This document shows positions 7,105 through 14,259 of a DNA stretch of 17,341 bases, in pieces. Position 1 is the first letter of the stretch, and each line of letters opens with the position of its first letter. The translations under genes were made by a program, and so were the position numbers. This DNA is from Methanobacteriota archaeon. GTDB lineage: Archaea > Halobacteriota > Methanomicrobia > Methanomicrobiales > Methanomicrobiaceae. The notes beneath the pieces were generated by a model. That model ran no database searches and was not told the DNA's origin. It saw nothing but the letters and a program-made list of their open reading frames with translations. Location: contig JAEWWL010000058.1 of assembly GCA_023396365.1 (NCBI GenBank), forward strand, positions 1 through 17,341. Direction: 5' to 3'.

Positions 7105-7183
7105 TTTTTTGCTGCATTAAATTGCAATAATCATTCTTTGCCATTTCACCTTCCGGCAAATAATTTTTTAAAAAAAAATTATT
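7105..7183 (+). terminator. T-run and AT-only hairpin after the thioesterase gene
   Basis: Six T (7105-7110) follow the stop codon. Further on, AATAATTTTTT (7159-7169) and AAAAAATTATT (7173-7183) form an 11-bp A/T-only stem with a 3-nt loop. The T-run is the likelier terminator; the hairpin may stabilise the 3' end. Confidence 0.4.
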
Positions 7184-7200
7184 ATCATTACAACCTGTGT

Positions 7201-7354
7201 GGTGCACCATGCCGACATTTTTTTTTAATCAGGTGCTTAATTACTCTCACTGCCAAACACAATTAACAATCATTTAATAATTTGCACCACAACAATTACA
7301 TTGTATGGTGCATTGATTTTCAGATTTTCACCAATCCCTGATAAAAAGTGCACC
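7201..7354. promoter_or_regulatory. Cluster of GGTGCA motifs before the first satP gene
   Basis: The motif GGTGCA or its complement TGCACC occurs four times: GGTGCACC (7201-7208, self-complementary), TGCACCA (7283-7289), TGGTGCA (7306-7312) and GTGCACC (7348-7354). AGGTGC (7231-7236) is a partial fifth. The middle two form a 30-bp imperfect palindrome, with a second inner pair ACAAT (7292-7296) and ATTGT (7300-7304). A TATA-like TTTAATAA (7273-7280) sits just upstream of it. The layout is that of an operator overlapping the transcription start. Confidence 0.45.
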
Positions 7355-7380
7355 GGATATTTTTTTTGGATGAGACATTT

Positions 7381-7971
7381 ATGGAACTAATAGAAGAAAA
7401 AAGCAGGAACAATCTTTTCCTGATGGACAATACTGCAAACCCTGCACCACTGGGTCTTTGCGCATTTGGTGCGACTACAATCCTCCTAAGCATTCACAAT
7501 GCAGGAATAACAGGCCTGACCAGCCCGATTATTGCAATGGCCCTTCTTTACGGAGGTCTGGCACAGCTGATTGTCGGAATTATGGAGTGGAAGAAGAACA
7601 ACACATTCGGGATGGTAACCTTTGGAAGCTTCGGCCTTTTCTGGATATCATTTGCGGCGATAATGATTCTGCCGGCACTCAACCTTGCAGCTGCACCAAC
7701 AACGACTGATATGGCTGCATTCCTTTCAGTATGGGGTCTTTTGATCCTGGGCCTTTTCATCTGTACATTAAAGATGCACCGCCTTTTGATGATAACACTG
7801 GCGGCCGTACTCCTCCTGGTAATACTGCTTGTTCTTGCAAACATTACAGGAATTCACTTAATCCACACTCTTGCAGGAGCAACAGGAATTGTTGCAGGCG
7901 CACTTGCTCTTTACATGGGAGTCGGTGCAGTAATAAATGAAGTTTACGGACGCCGGGTTTTACCGGTATAA
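7381..7971 (+). CDS. satP: SatP/YaaH-type acetate-succinate transporter (copy 1)
   Basis: This 196-residue protein belongs to the GPR1/FUN34/YaaH (AceTr) family. The signature NPAPLG is at residues 20-25, followed by LCAFGATTILLSIHN. Later come YGGLAQ-x2-VG-x2-EW, NTFG, FGLFW, and the C-terminal GRRVLPV that also closes Escherichia coli SatP. Six membrane helices are visible. These proteins move acetate or succinate, in bacteria with protons. Many methanogens assimilate acetate as a carbon source, so uptake is the likely role. ATG 7381 is chosen over upstream GTG 7348 because MELIEEK aligns with the start of the second copy at 15043, and GGATGA (7368-7373) is 7 nt away. The strong likeness to bacterial SatP suggests an old transfer. 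Confidence 0.92.
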   Translation: MELIEEKSRNNLFLMDNTANPAPLGLCAFGATTILLSIHNAGITGLTSPIIAMALLYGGLAQLIVGIMEWKKNNTFGMVTFGSFGLFWISFAAIMILPALNLAAAPTTTDMAAFLSVWGLLILGLFICTLKMHRLLMITLAAVLLLVILLVLANITGIHLIHTLAGATGIVAGALALYMGVGAVINEVYGRRVLPV

Positions 7972-7974
7972 CTA

Positions 7975-7982
7975 TTTTTTTT
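7975..7982 (+). terminator. T8 run after satP copy 1
   Basis: Eight consecutive T begin 4 bp after the TAA stop. This is a typical archaeal U-run terminator and it precedes the large hairpin. Confidence 0.5.
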
Positions 7983-7987
7983 CTAAA

Positions 7988-8081
7988 AGGAATCTGTTAG
8001 TAGACCGGATACAGGGAATTTAAAAAAATCAGTTTATCATCCCCTTATCCGGTTGTTTTTTGTATTCACTGACAGATTCCT
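7988..8081. repeat. 94-nt two-storey inverted repeat between convergent genes
   Basis: Outer arms 7988-8001 and 8068-8081 pair over 14 bp with one G-U (AGGAATCTGTTAGT with ACTGACAGATTCCT). Inner arms ACCGGATA (8004-8011) and TATCCGGT (8046-8053) pair over 8 bp, extended past a bulged C by AGGG (8013-8016) with CCCT (8042-8045). A one-sided 14-nt U-rich internal loop separates the storeys. It lies beyond the T8 run after satP and beyond the DUF2115 terminator on the other strand. No clear target-site duplication flanks it. It could be an RNA element or a bidirectional transcription barrier. Confidence 0.7.
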
Positions 8082-8137
8082 GAAATGATGCCATATCTTT
8101 TTTTCACATCCCTTTCTACCCATTCTATACCGGTTAT

Positions 8138-8144
8138 AAAAAAA
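8138..8144 (-). terminator. U-run terminator of the DUF2115 gene
   Basis: Seven A on the + strand read as seven U immediately after the TAA stop of the - strand gene ending at 8145. Confidence 0.5.
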
Positions 8145-8789
8145 TTACCCGTTGTAATGATGAAAGTCAAATGTATTTCTTAGATACTCCTGTTTTCGAT
8201 GTTCGCTTCCCTTAACAGGAGGCTTCAGATAACCTGACTCAGGAGTCTGTTTTGCAGGGCAGAACGGGCATAGTGCAGAGTCAACATCGCCGGCTTTATC
8301 TCTTACAGGACAAAAATAGACACCATCTGTTAATGAAACAGCATCGCCGCCCGGAAACGGCATTCCTACAGGATGCGGCGGAACTTCTAAAACATATATT
8401 GAAAATCCGGCAAGAAGATATTTTAAAAAGCGGATGCGGCAGATTTCCTGATTTACATCACAATTTTTTTCACACTCAGAGGCAGTCATCACCCAGAACT
8501 CCGCTGCCTTTTTAGAAAGCTCATCTTTCATCGGTAAAAATCCGCCCTGCTGGCTTAACAGGCGGATTTTTTCCCAGGTTTGATACAGATATTCCCTTAT
8601 TGTCTTTTCAAGCTTTTTTTTGTAGGAAGCATCTATGCCGCGAACACTTTCTGAAAAATTCCATTCCATCCGTTTTAAATCACGCTGAGTGTAGTTTTGA
8701 ACAATTTTGGAAATCCCGGTGCCTAATTCGCCGCGTGTATGAAGGTTTGCAAGCTTTCTGCACTCTTCACTGATGTTTAAGTCAGCCAT
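8145..8789 (-). CDS. DUF2115 / UPF0305 family protein
   Basis: The product is 214 residues from ATG 8789. The C-terminal block HPVGMPFPGGDAVSLTDG followed by CPVRDK and CPFCP (Cys at about 160, 174, 177) is the hallmark of DUF2115/UPF0305, a family found in methanogens with no known function. The cysteine cluster may bind a metal. The N-terminal two thirds are charged and helical. ATG 8789 is preferred over an upstream TTG at 8819 because GGAG (8798-8801) lies 8 nt before the ATG, while the TTG has no ribosome site. It converges with satP copy 1 and appears monocistronic. Confidence 0.85.
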   Translation of the reverse strand: MADLNISEECRKLANLHTRGELGTGISKIVQNYTQRDLKRMEWNFSESVRGIDASYKKKLEKTIREYLYQTWEKIRLLSQQGGFLPMKDELSKKAAEFWVMTASECEKNCDVNQEICRIRFLKYLLAGFSIYVLEVPPHPVGMPFPGGDAVSLTDGVYFCPVRDKAGDVDSALCPFCPAKQTPESGYLKPPVKGSEHRKQEYLRNTFDFHHYNG

Positions 8790-9032
8790 ATCTTGTGCTC
8801 CAAAAATTAAAGTAAACAAAAACTTTTTAGATTTTTAAGGATTTTTTTTAATTGCCGGGTTAATCATTTTTAAATTTTAAAATAATTTCTTATATCTTTT
8901 TTAGATTTAACCTCCTGACTGAAATATTTTTCCGGAGATTTAAAATGATAAAATTGGCGGGAAACTAACAAAATAATTTCATGAACTTTTTCTTCTCAAT
9001 GCCTGGTTTTTCTCAGCAATGCATATCTGATA

Positions 9033-9069
9033 AAAAACGTTCATGAAATATAATTTCATGGACGTTTTT
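9033..9069. repeat. 17-bp-stem hairpin with TTTCATG core
   Basis: Arms AAAAACGTTCATGAAAT (9033-9049) and ATTTCATGGACGTTTTT (9053-9069) pair over 17 bp with one G-U and a 3-nt loop ATA. The right arm ends in five T, so on the + strand it also resembles an intrinsic terminator. A related half, ATAATTTCATGAACTTTTT, occurs at 8973-8991. No gene ends just upstream on the + strand, so terminating a coding transcript is not its obvious job. Confidence 0.7.
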
Positions 9070-9218
9070 AAAGAATTATGCTTTGCATCTGAAAATATGT
9101 ATCTGAAATAAAGATTAATAAGCCCTGCTTTTCCTGACATAATCTTTTTCACACCTTCACTCCGGCATCTTTTGGACAGTTTCACATGAGTTGTATTTTT
9201 TACCGGTATCTTGTGTGC

Positions 9219-9229
9219 GGTATATTTTT
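9219..9229 (+). promoter_or_regulatory. TATA-like box for the DUF169 gene
   Basis: GGTATATTTTT is centred about 31 bp before ATG 9255. That spacing predicts a leaderless or near-leaderless mRNA and excludes the upstream ATG 9186. Confidence 0.5.
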
Positions 9230-9254
9230 CGTGTCTGACGTTTACAGAGTGGAC

Positions 9255-10019
9255 ATGGACATATTACTTCGCGACAGATTCACTGAATTGTGGGAGAAGT
9301 ATTTTCCCGGTTCAGATCTTCCGGTTTCAATCGAGTTTAAGGACGATGCAGAAGATTGCGAGCTTGTAGAGACTCCGGGCGGATGGCGATGCATAATCTG
9401 CCAGATCGCAAAGGCAGGGAGCGGGGAATCAATTGTATTCACAGAAAAATCAATAACCTGCGGCGGCGGACTTCGGTATTCAGGATATTCAGATTCGATT
9501 CACTTAAACTTTCGGTATTTCCTTTCATACGGAAAAAAAGGGATTATCGATGGTGAAAGATACAAGCAGACGCCTGAAATTGTCGATGACTGGGAAGAGA
9601 AAATTCCAAAATATCCGCCGCATAAAAAATACCTTCATGTAAAGCGATGGGACAAACTAAATGAAAACGACAATCCCGAAGTTATTGTGTTTTTCGCCCG
9701 GCCAGAAGTCATGAGCGGTCTTTTCACGCTTGCAAATTATGATCAGTCATCACCTTTCGGTGTAATCTGCCCGATGGGTTCCGGCTGCAGTTCGATTCTT
9801 CTCTACCCGTGGCTTGAACAGCAAAAAGACGACCCGAAAGTTGTTCTTGGGATGTTTGATCCATCTGCACGAAAATGTGTTCCGGCTGATGTATTCACAA
9901 TAGCATTTCCAATGAAAAGATTTGAGAAGGTAATCGGATTTATGGATGAGAGTTTCTTAATAACTCCCGGATGGCAAACCGTTTTGAAAAAGATTAAAAG
10001 AAGCAATGAACTCCATTAA
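9255..10019 (+). CDS. DUF169 family protein
   Basis: The product is 254 residues from ATG 9255. Family features visible are LPVSIEF near residue 22, WRCIICQIAKAG (44-55), CGGG followed by YSGY (69-78), FFARPEVM, and PMGSGCSS in the second half. DUF169 proteins are common in methanogens and anaerobes and have no assigned function; the conserved cysteines suggest metal or Fe-S binding. An open frame extends back to ATG 9186. Its extra 23 residues are hydrophobic and unlike the family, and they would lie across the TATA box at 9219-9229, so the shorter start is chosen. No Shine-Dalgarno is seen, consistent with a leaderless mRNA. Confidence 0.85.
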   Translation: MDILLRDRFTELWEKYFPGSDLPVSIEFKDDAEDCELVETPGGWRCIICQIAKAGSGESIVFTEKSITCGGGLRYSGYSDSIHLNFRYFLSYGKKGIIDGERYKQTPEIVDDWEEKIPKYPPHKKYLHVKRWDKLNENDNPEVIVFFARPEVMSGLFTLANYDQSSPFGVICPMGSGCSSILLYPWLEQQKDDPKVVLGMFDPSARKCVPADVFTIAFPMKRFEKVIGFMDESFLITPGWQTVLKKIKRSNELH

Positions 10020-10159
10020 AAAAAGTAAAATATTCCCTGTCAGTAAAAAATATTTTCATTAAGAGAACAGGCCGCATTTGAAAAGAAAATATATTAACTG
10101 GAACATTTCACAATACCAAACCTCTTTTGATTATAAATTTTAAGAGACGGGAAACTTAT

Positions 10160-10294
10160 ATGAGCATAAATTTAGCAGTCAGGATCAGTAAAAGAGCAAC
10201 TTTTGAGGGCAAATCACAATTTTTTTCATATAATCTGACAATAAAAAATCAGGGAGTATTATATAATCTGACGCTATATATGATGTATCTCTGA
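10160..10294 (+). CDS. Possible 44-residue small ORF (doubtful)
   Basis: ATG 10160 opens a frame ending at TGA 10292-10294, encoding MSINLAVRISKRATFEGKSQ and 24 more residues. A TATA-like TTATAAATTT (10131-10140) lies about 25 bp upstream, so a leaderless mRNA is possible; GGGAAA is a weak ribosome site. It contains YNLT twice, 11 residues apart, because a DNA repeat falls in frame. No family is recognised. It may simply be promoter DNA that happens to be open. Confidence 0.2.
   Translation: MSINLAVRISKRATFEGKSQFFSYNLTIKNQGVLYNLTLYMMYL
10228..10272 (+). promoter_or_regulatory. Direct repeat ATATAATCTGAC, 33 bp apart
   Basis: A perfect 12-bp word occurs at 10228-10239 and 10261-10272. The period of 33 bp is about three helical turns, so both sites face the same side of the DNA. 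The second copy ends 1 bp before a TATA-like CTATATATG (10274-10282), the position of an archaeal activator site. It probably serves the downstream operon. Confidence 0.45.
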
Positions 10295-10356
10295 TTTATT
10301 CGGATAATATTTCGCATAATTATATGGAAAACCGCATCAGTGAAAGGGAGGGAAAA

Positions 10357-10581
10357 ATGACACAGAGTAATAAAGTTAAAGCCAGCAAAGCCGCAGATGA
10401 AGTGAGGGTGGCTGCAAATGCCGCATATGATGATGCGAAGGTTGTGGTTCACAATACACTAAAAGATGCAGGGGAGACAGTACAGGAAATATCAGATGAT
10501 GTAGAAATTGCTGTCAATAAAGCTGTATCTGATGCAAAAATCGCAGCACACAAAACAAAATCGGAGTTAAAGAAAAAATAA
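10357..10581 (+). CDS. Ala/Lys-rich amphipathic helical protein, LEA- or apolipoprotein-like
   Basis: The product is 74 residues from ATG 10357, set by GGGAGGG (10346-10352) 4 nt away; an in-frame ATG at 10324 lacks a ribosome site. The sequence is almost all A, K, D, E, V with regular spacing (AADEVRVAANAAYDDAKVVV and similar), predicting one long amphipathic helix. It has no cysteine and no signal peptide. It resembles small stress proteins that coat membranes or protect them on drying, but composition alone does not prove this. The next gene starts 12 bp after its stop and encodes a DUF1328 peptide, a partner type often seen near stress genes in bacteria. Confidence 0.75.
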   Translation: MTQSNKVKASKAADEVRVAANAAYDDAKVVVHNTLKDAGETVQEISDDVEIAVNKAVSDAKIAAHKTKSELKKK

Positions 10582-10593
10582 GGAGGAAAAAAT

Positions 10594-10746
10594 ATGGGTT
10601 TAATTTCTCTTGCAGTAATCTGTCTGTTGCTTGCACTTGTCTTCTATATACTGGGAGCACGTAAGATTGCAGGCTTTACCATGAATATTGCAAAATGGCT
10701 TGTAATAATATTTGTAGTGATCGCAATAATTTCGTTTATCTTATAG
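10594..10746 (+). CDS. DUF1328 / UPF0391 (YtjA-like) small membrane protein
   Basis: This 50-residue protein begins MGLISLAVICLLLALVFYIL and has two hydrophobic helices around an AGFTMNIAKWL loop. It matches the UPF0391/DUF1328 pattern of about 50 aa: helix, G-x-x-IAG, IAK, helix. The strong ribosome site AGGAGG (10581-10586) is 7 nt before ATG 10594 and overlaps the previous stop codon, so the two genes are translated from one message. The function of the family is unknown; in enterobacteria it is a small inner-membrane protein near stress genes. A perfect AT palindrome 48 bp downstream probably ends the transcript. Confidence 0.85.
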   Translation: MGLISLAVICLLLALVFYILGARKIAGFTMNIAKWLVIIFVVIAIISFIL

Positions 10747-10793
10747 GCAATACCGTTACGAAAACCCTGGTATTCACTATCAGGAAAGAAAAC

Positions 10794-10822
10794 AAAGTAA
10801 TTTTAAATTAAAATTACTTTTT
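10794..10822. terminator. Palindromic hairpin between convergent transcripts
   Basis: 10794-10820 is a perfect odd palindrome: 13-nt arms around one base, with ends AAAGTAATTTT and AAAATTACTTT, followed by TT. It works on either strand and lies between the stress-type operon (+) and the radical SAM gene (-), so it may be a bidirectional terminator. Confidence 0.6.
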
Positions 10823-10884
10823 AACTTAACTGAAAAATATAGCTGAATAGATTCATCTGAGAAAAATCAGGGGGATTAATTTTT

Positions 10885-11973
10885 TTATTCAGTAAGCTCT
10901 CTTACAAATCCATGTTTGCCAAAAAGAGCACAGCCGCCTTCAGACTCAGTTAAAAGACCATGATTCTCCCTTATCTTTTGCAGAAGCTCAGAACCAAGAG
11001 CCTCAGTTAATGAAACATCCTTAAGATTTGTGTCTGAAAAAGGAGCCGCCGGGCATGCCTCAAGACTTCCGTCCGGGCTTACATGCACAAAGCCTCGTCC
11101 GGCGGCAAGGCATCCCCCAAAACTTTCCTCATCACCCGGAAATCCTATAAATAATGCAGGGAATCTCTCGCTGAATTCATTAATTTTCTGCTTCAGATAT
11201 GCCTGATTTTCCTTTGAAAGGACAAGATTTTCTGTTCCCTTTTCTAACGGAACGTATTCGATGTACACAAATGCCAAAACGCCTCCTGATGCCATTTCGG
11301 ATACAAACTTTTCATCCGTAACAGAGAGAATATTTTCTGCTGTGACCATAATAGAACATCCAAAAAACATTCCTTTTTTAAAGAGACTTTTTGCAGCATT
11401 TAAAAGCTGATTGTATATACCTTGTCTTCTTCTGATATCGGTTTCATCCAAAAAGCCTTCAAAGCTCAGCATAGGGACAATATTTTTACATTTTCCAAGT
11501 ATTTTTGCTGCTCTTTCGTCTATCAAAAGGCCGTTTGTAAAAACCAAAAATAACATTTCAGGATTCATATCTGCAAGCTTAAGAATTAAAGGAAGTTTAA
11601 GCAAAGGCTCGCCGCCTGCAAAAACAACGGCCGAGACACCAATTTTTTTTGCCTGAGATATGATGCAAATAATTTCATCATCAGTCATATCAGGTCGTTT
11701 TTGGCTGCATTCGCGTGTCTTCATATAACATCCCTTACACGTCAGATTGCACCGTGATGTAAGGGCCATCATCATAACACCCGGAACGATTATTCCCTTT
11801 TTTTCATATTCATCACGTATGCCTGCCGCTCTTTTCTGGTGATATGCTATCTTTGCGCCTGTCAGAATAAGGCCCGGATTTTTTGAGGCAATTTTTTGAG
11901 CATTTTTTATTGCTGCCTCAATGACCCCGTCAAAAATCTGCCTGTATGACTTATTATTTTTTGAGTTGTTCAT
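10885..11973 (-). CDS. Radical SAM protein with SPASM-like C-terminus
   Basis: This 362-residue protein has the radical SAM cluster motif CNLTCKGCY (Cys75, Cys79, Cys82), the GGEP motif in VFAGGEPLL, and a partial barrel with TNGLL. The C-terminal region holds Cys288, Cys307 and Cys348, the first two in a VSPDGSLEACP context typical of SPASM/twitch auxiliary-cluster domains. The family includes peptide-maturation enzymes, haem-synthesis AhbC/D and MoaA-like proteins; the substrate is not readable. No short precursor peptide gene is visible next to it. The N-terminal 60 residues are helical and basic. ATG 11973 has only a weak AAGAA upstream. It probably forms its own transcript. Confidence 0.88.
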   Translation of the reverse strand: MNNSKNNKSYRQIFDGVIEAAIKNAQKIASKNPGLILTGAKIAYHQKRAAGIRDEYEKKGIIVPGVMMMALTSRCNLTCKGCYMKTRECSQKRPDMTDDEIICIISQAKKIGVSAVVFAGGEPLLKLPLILKLADMNPEMLFLVFTNGLLIDERAAKILGKCKNIVPMLSFEGFLDETDIRRRQGIYNQLLNAAKSLFKKGMFFGCSIMVTAENILSVTDEKFVSEMASGGVLAFVYIEYVPLEKGTENLVLSKENQAYLKQKINEFSERFPALFIGFPGDEESFGGCLAAGRGFVHVSPDGSLEACPAAPFSDTNLKDVSLTEALGSELLQKIRENHGLLTESEGGCALFGKHGFVRELTE

Positions 11974-12053
11974 TTCTTAAAAATTCCATTATGTTTTTTT
12001 AAATCCTGCAAAAAAATTTGTTTTCTTTTTTTTAAACTAAATTTTACTGACTA

Positions 12054-14132
12054 TCATCCGTTAAGGATGATGTTTAATGCATCTGGATTTGGCTTTTTAC
12101 CTAAGAAATTCTCAAGAAGGACATCTCCATCCTCCATATTTCCCCTTGCAAGAATTTCTTCTCTAAACTTCATGCCGGATGTCCTGTTTGTCATGCCGGA
12201 TTTTTTGAACTCATCAACAATATTCATTGAATACACCTTCGACCAGAGGTATCCGTAGTATCCGGCATCATAGTCTGCCATTACATGACCAAATGATGCT
12301 GCACTTCTGATTCCGTCAGGAAGTTTAAGACCGTTAATGTCCTCATATATTTCATATGACACATCTGTTGTGTTAACCGGCCCTTTTGTTGTATGGAATT
12401 TCATATCCCTGAATGAATCAGCAAGAATACGTGTGTAGGTATTGACATTTTCAACATTTCTTGTCGAAACTGCATCTGCTAAAAGGGCGTCCGGAATCTT
12501 TTCAGACGAATTATTATAATGTCCTGAGATTGATTTTAAAATTTCAGGATCATATGCCCACTCCTCCATTGCCTGTGAGGGAGTTTCAACAAAATCCATC
12601 TCAACCCCAAATCCTGAAAGTGATCTGTAAGGCGTATCTGTCAAAAGGAAGTGCATTGCATGCCCTGTTTCATGGAAAAGCGTATGTATTTCATCAATTT
12701 TTAAAAGTGACGGCTTATCACAACCGGGACTGTTGAAGTTTCCGATTATCAGTAATACCGGCGGATTATAAGAATCACCTGAAACACTTCTGCCTTTTAA
12801 CCCGGCCGCACAAAAATGATTATATTTTAAATCACGCGGGAATAAGTCAAGATAAAGATATCCAATTACATTTTCGCTCAGATCATCTGAAACCTCATAA
12901 ACATAGACATCAGGATGCCAGACATCAATGTTTTCTGATTTTTCAAATTTCACACCAAACAATTTTTCATAGGTTGCAAAAATTCCGTTTAAGACTCCGT
13001 CAAGCGGGAAATATTCCCTGACCTTTTCCTCATCATATGAATACTCCTGCATTTTTTTGATGTTTAAAAGATAGTAGACATCCCAGGGGAAAAGTTCTTC
13101 TGAATCAGGAAACATCCGCTTTTTAATCTCCAGAAGTTCGGAATTTTCATTTGCGTTCTTTTCTTTTAAAGTAACTTTAAGGGCATTTATAAATTCCATG
13201 ACATTTGATGAGTTCTTAGCTATCCTGCCGTCTGTTCTGTAGTCAGCCCAGGATTCATATCCAAGCTCTTCTGCGATATTCTGCCTTAAGACAAGCGCTT
13301 CTTCAAGAAGTAATGTGTTCTCCTCTCCCTGCTTTGTAAAGTATGACATATACATCTTAGAGCGTGTATTTTCAGATTCCGCATAAGTCATAACTGCATT
13401 GTAATCAGGATATTTCATTGTGACAATGTAATCTTTGGCAGGCGTTTTTTCAAAGGATGACAGTGATGACTCAGGAACACCTTTTAACTCTTCTTTTGAA
13501 AATACAAGCTTTGTATTATCGTTGTTTAAATTAGCGCTAAATCGTGATTCAAGAGTTGAAAGCTCTTTTCTCATCTCTGTTACATGTGCAAGTTTCTCAT
13601 CAGAAAGGAAAAGTCCGTTCTTCTCAAACTCACGGATTATAACATCATACAGCCTTTTTTCATCGGAGTTTGACGGTGTGACGCTTTTTAGTGCATCATA
13701 AATATCACGCCGGCTTGAAACTTCAGTTAAGAATCTGTAATATCTCTCTTCGCATTCCATCCCCTCCTCTGAAATTTCAGAGTCAGGATATACATACCCC
13801 ATTATATTAAGCGGCTGTACACAGTCATTAAAGTCAGAAATTGTTTTTTCATATGCAATCATTGTATTATCAAAAGTTTTTTTCTCAGGCGGAATCTCAA
13901 CAATATAATTCAGGGATTTTTTGGTTAAATCCTCAGCGGAATCGTAAAGAGATGTTATTTCACCCGGTTTATAATGTGCCTTCACCGGATTTTTTATACT
14001 TTCATTCAAAATATCACCAGTTTCGTTATTGCCCGGTGCATCAATGCAACCTGCTGAAGAAAATAATAAAAATATTACAGATATTGCATATAATGCCGTT
14101 TTCAATTTGGATAACTTCTTCATAAAAGTCAT
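12054..14132 (-). CDS. Exported M3-family zinc metallopeptidase, probable lipoprotein
   Basis: This 692-residue protein is of M3 (thimet oligopeptidase / oligoendopeptidase F) type. HETGHAMH at 487-494 holds the zinc ligands His487 and His491 and the catalytic Glu488. Glu516, in VETPSQ, is 29 residues after His487, exactly the spacing of the third ligand in this family. The N-terminus has a basic start, a hydrophobic stretch and SSAGC, a near-lipobox; a polar linker follows. The enzyme is thus probably anchored outside the membrane, where it would digest short peptides. Met4 (14123) is an alternative start. A TATA-like box near 14162-14175 precedes it. Most known M3 enzymes are cytoplasmic. 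Confidence 0.93.
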   Translation of the reverse strand: MTFMKKLSKLKTALYAISVIFLLFSSAGCIDAPGNNETGDILNESIKNPVKAHYKPGEITSLYDSAEDLTKKSLNYIVEIPPEKKTFDNTMIAYEKTISDFNDCVQPLNIMGYVYPDSEISEEGMECEERYYRFLTEVSSRRDIYDALKSVTPSNSDEKRLYDVIIREFEKNGLFLSDEKLAHVTEMRKELSTLESRFSANLNNDNTKLVFSKEELKGVPESSLSSFEKTPAKDYIVTMKYPDYNAVMTYAESENTRSKMYMSYFTKQGEENTLLLEEALVLRQNIAEELGYESWADYRTDGRIAKNSSNVMEFINALKVTLKEKNANENSELLEIKKRMFPDSEELFPWDVYYLLNIKKMQEYSYDEEKVREYFPLDGVLNGIFATYEKLFGVKFEKSENIDVWHPDVYVYEVSDDLSENVIGYLYLDLFPRDLKYNHFCAAGLKGRSVSGDSYNPPVLLIIGNFNSPGCDKPSLLKIDEIHTLFHETGHAMHFLLTDTPYRSLSGFGVEMDFVETPSQAMEEWAYDPEILKSISGHYNNSSEKIPDALLADAVSTRNVENVNTYTRILADSFRDMKFHTTKGPVNTTDVSYEIYEDINGLKLPDGIRSAASFGHVMADYDAGYYGYLWSKVYSMNIVDEFKKSGMTNRTSGMKFREEILARGNMEDGDVLLENFLGKKPNPDALNIILNG

Positions 14133-14161
14133 GAATTCTCAACATTATTCAATTGATTAAT

Positions 14162-14175
14162 AAAAATATAAAGAG
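14162..14175 (-). promoter_or_regulatory. TATA-like box for the M3 peptidase gene
   Basis: CTTTATATTTTTA on the - strand lies 30-43 bp before ATG 14132, a usual archaeal promoter distance with a very short leader. Confidence 0.4.
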
Positions 14176-14259
14176 ATGCAGTCTTGCAAAAGATGAATTT
14201 ATTGTGAAAATGCGGGATTTATTTTCTCTTTAGAGAGACAGACAGTTTTTTTTTTAAAC

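Larger units (their letters stand above)
8790..9254. other. 465-bp divergent intergenic region with a strong hairpin
   Basis: The region lies between the DUF2115 and DUF169 genes, which diverge. From 8803 to 8960 it is A/T-rich and shows only the DUF2115 promoter area. From 8973 to 9069 it holds three copies of an ATTTCATGRAC-like word, two of them making the hairpin described separately. From 9070 to 9210 I see nothing. The DUF169 promoter is at 9219-9229. Confidence 0.6.
10020..10356. other. 337-bp intergenic region before the stress-type operon
   Basis: The first 100 bp are A/T-rich and featureless. A possible 44-codon frame (10160-10294), the ATATAATCTGAC direct repeat and the promoter of the next operon (10274-10282) fill the rest. 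Confidence 0.6.

Noticed and set aside
7988..8081. Considered as a miniature transposable element
   Set aside because: No matching target-site duplication flanks it (CTAAA versus GAAAT) and I cannot see another copy in the window; kept only as an unexplained inverted repeat.
9186..9254. Longer N-terminus for the DUF169 protein from ATG 9186
   Set aside because: The extra 23 codons cover the TATA-like box, and the family normally starts near the 9255 ATG.
10324..10356. Upstream ATG for the helical stress-type protein
   Set aside because: It has no ribosome site, whereas the 10357 ATG has a strong GGGAGGG immediately before it.
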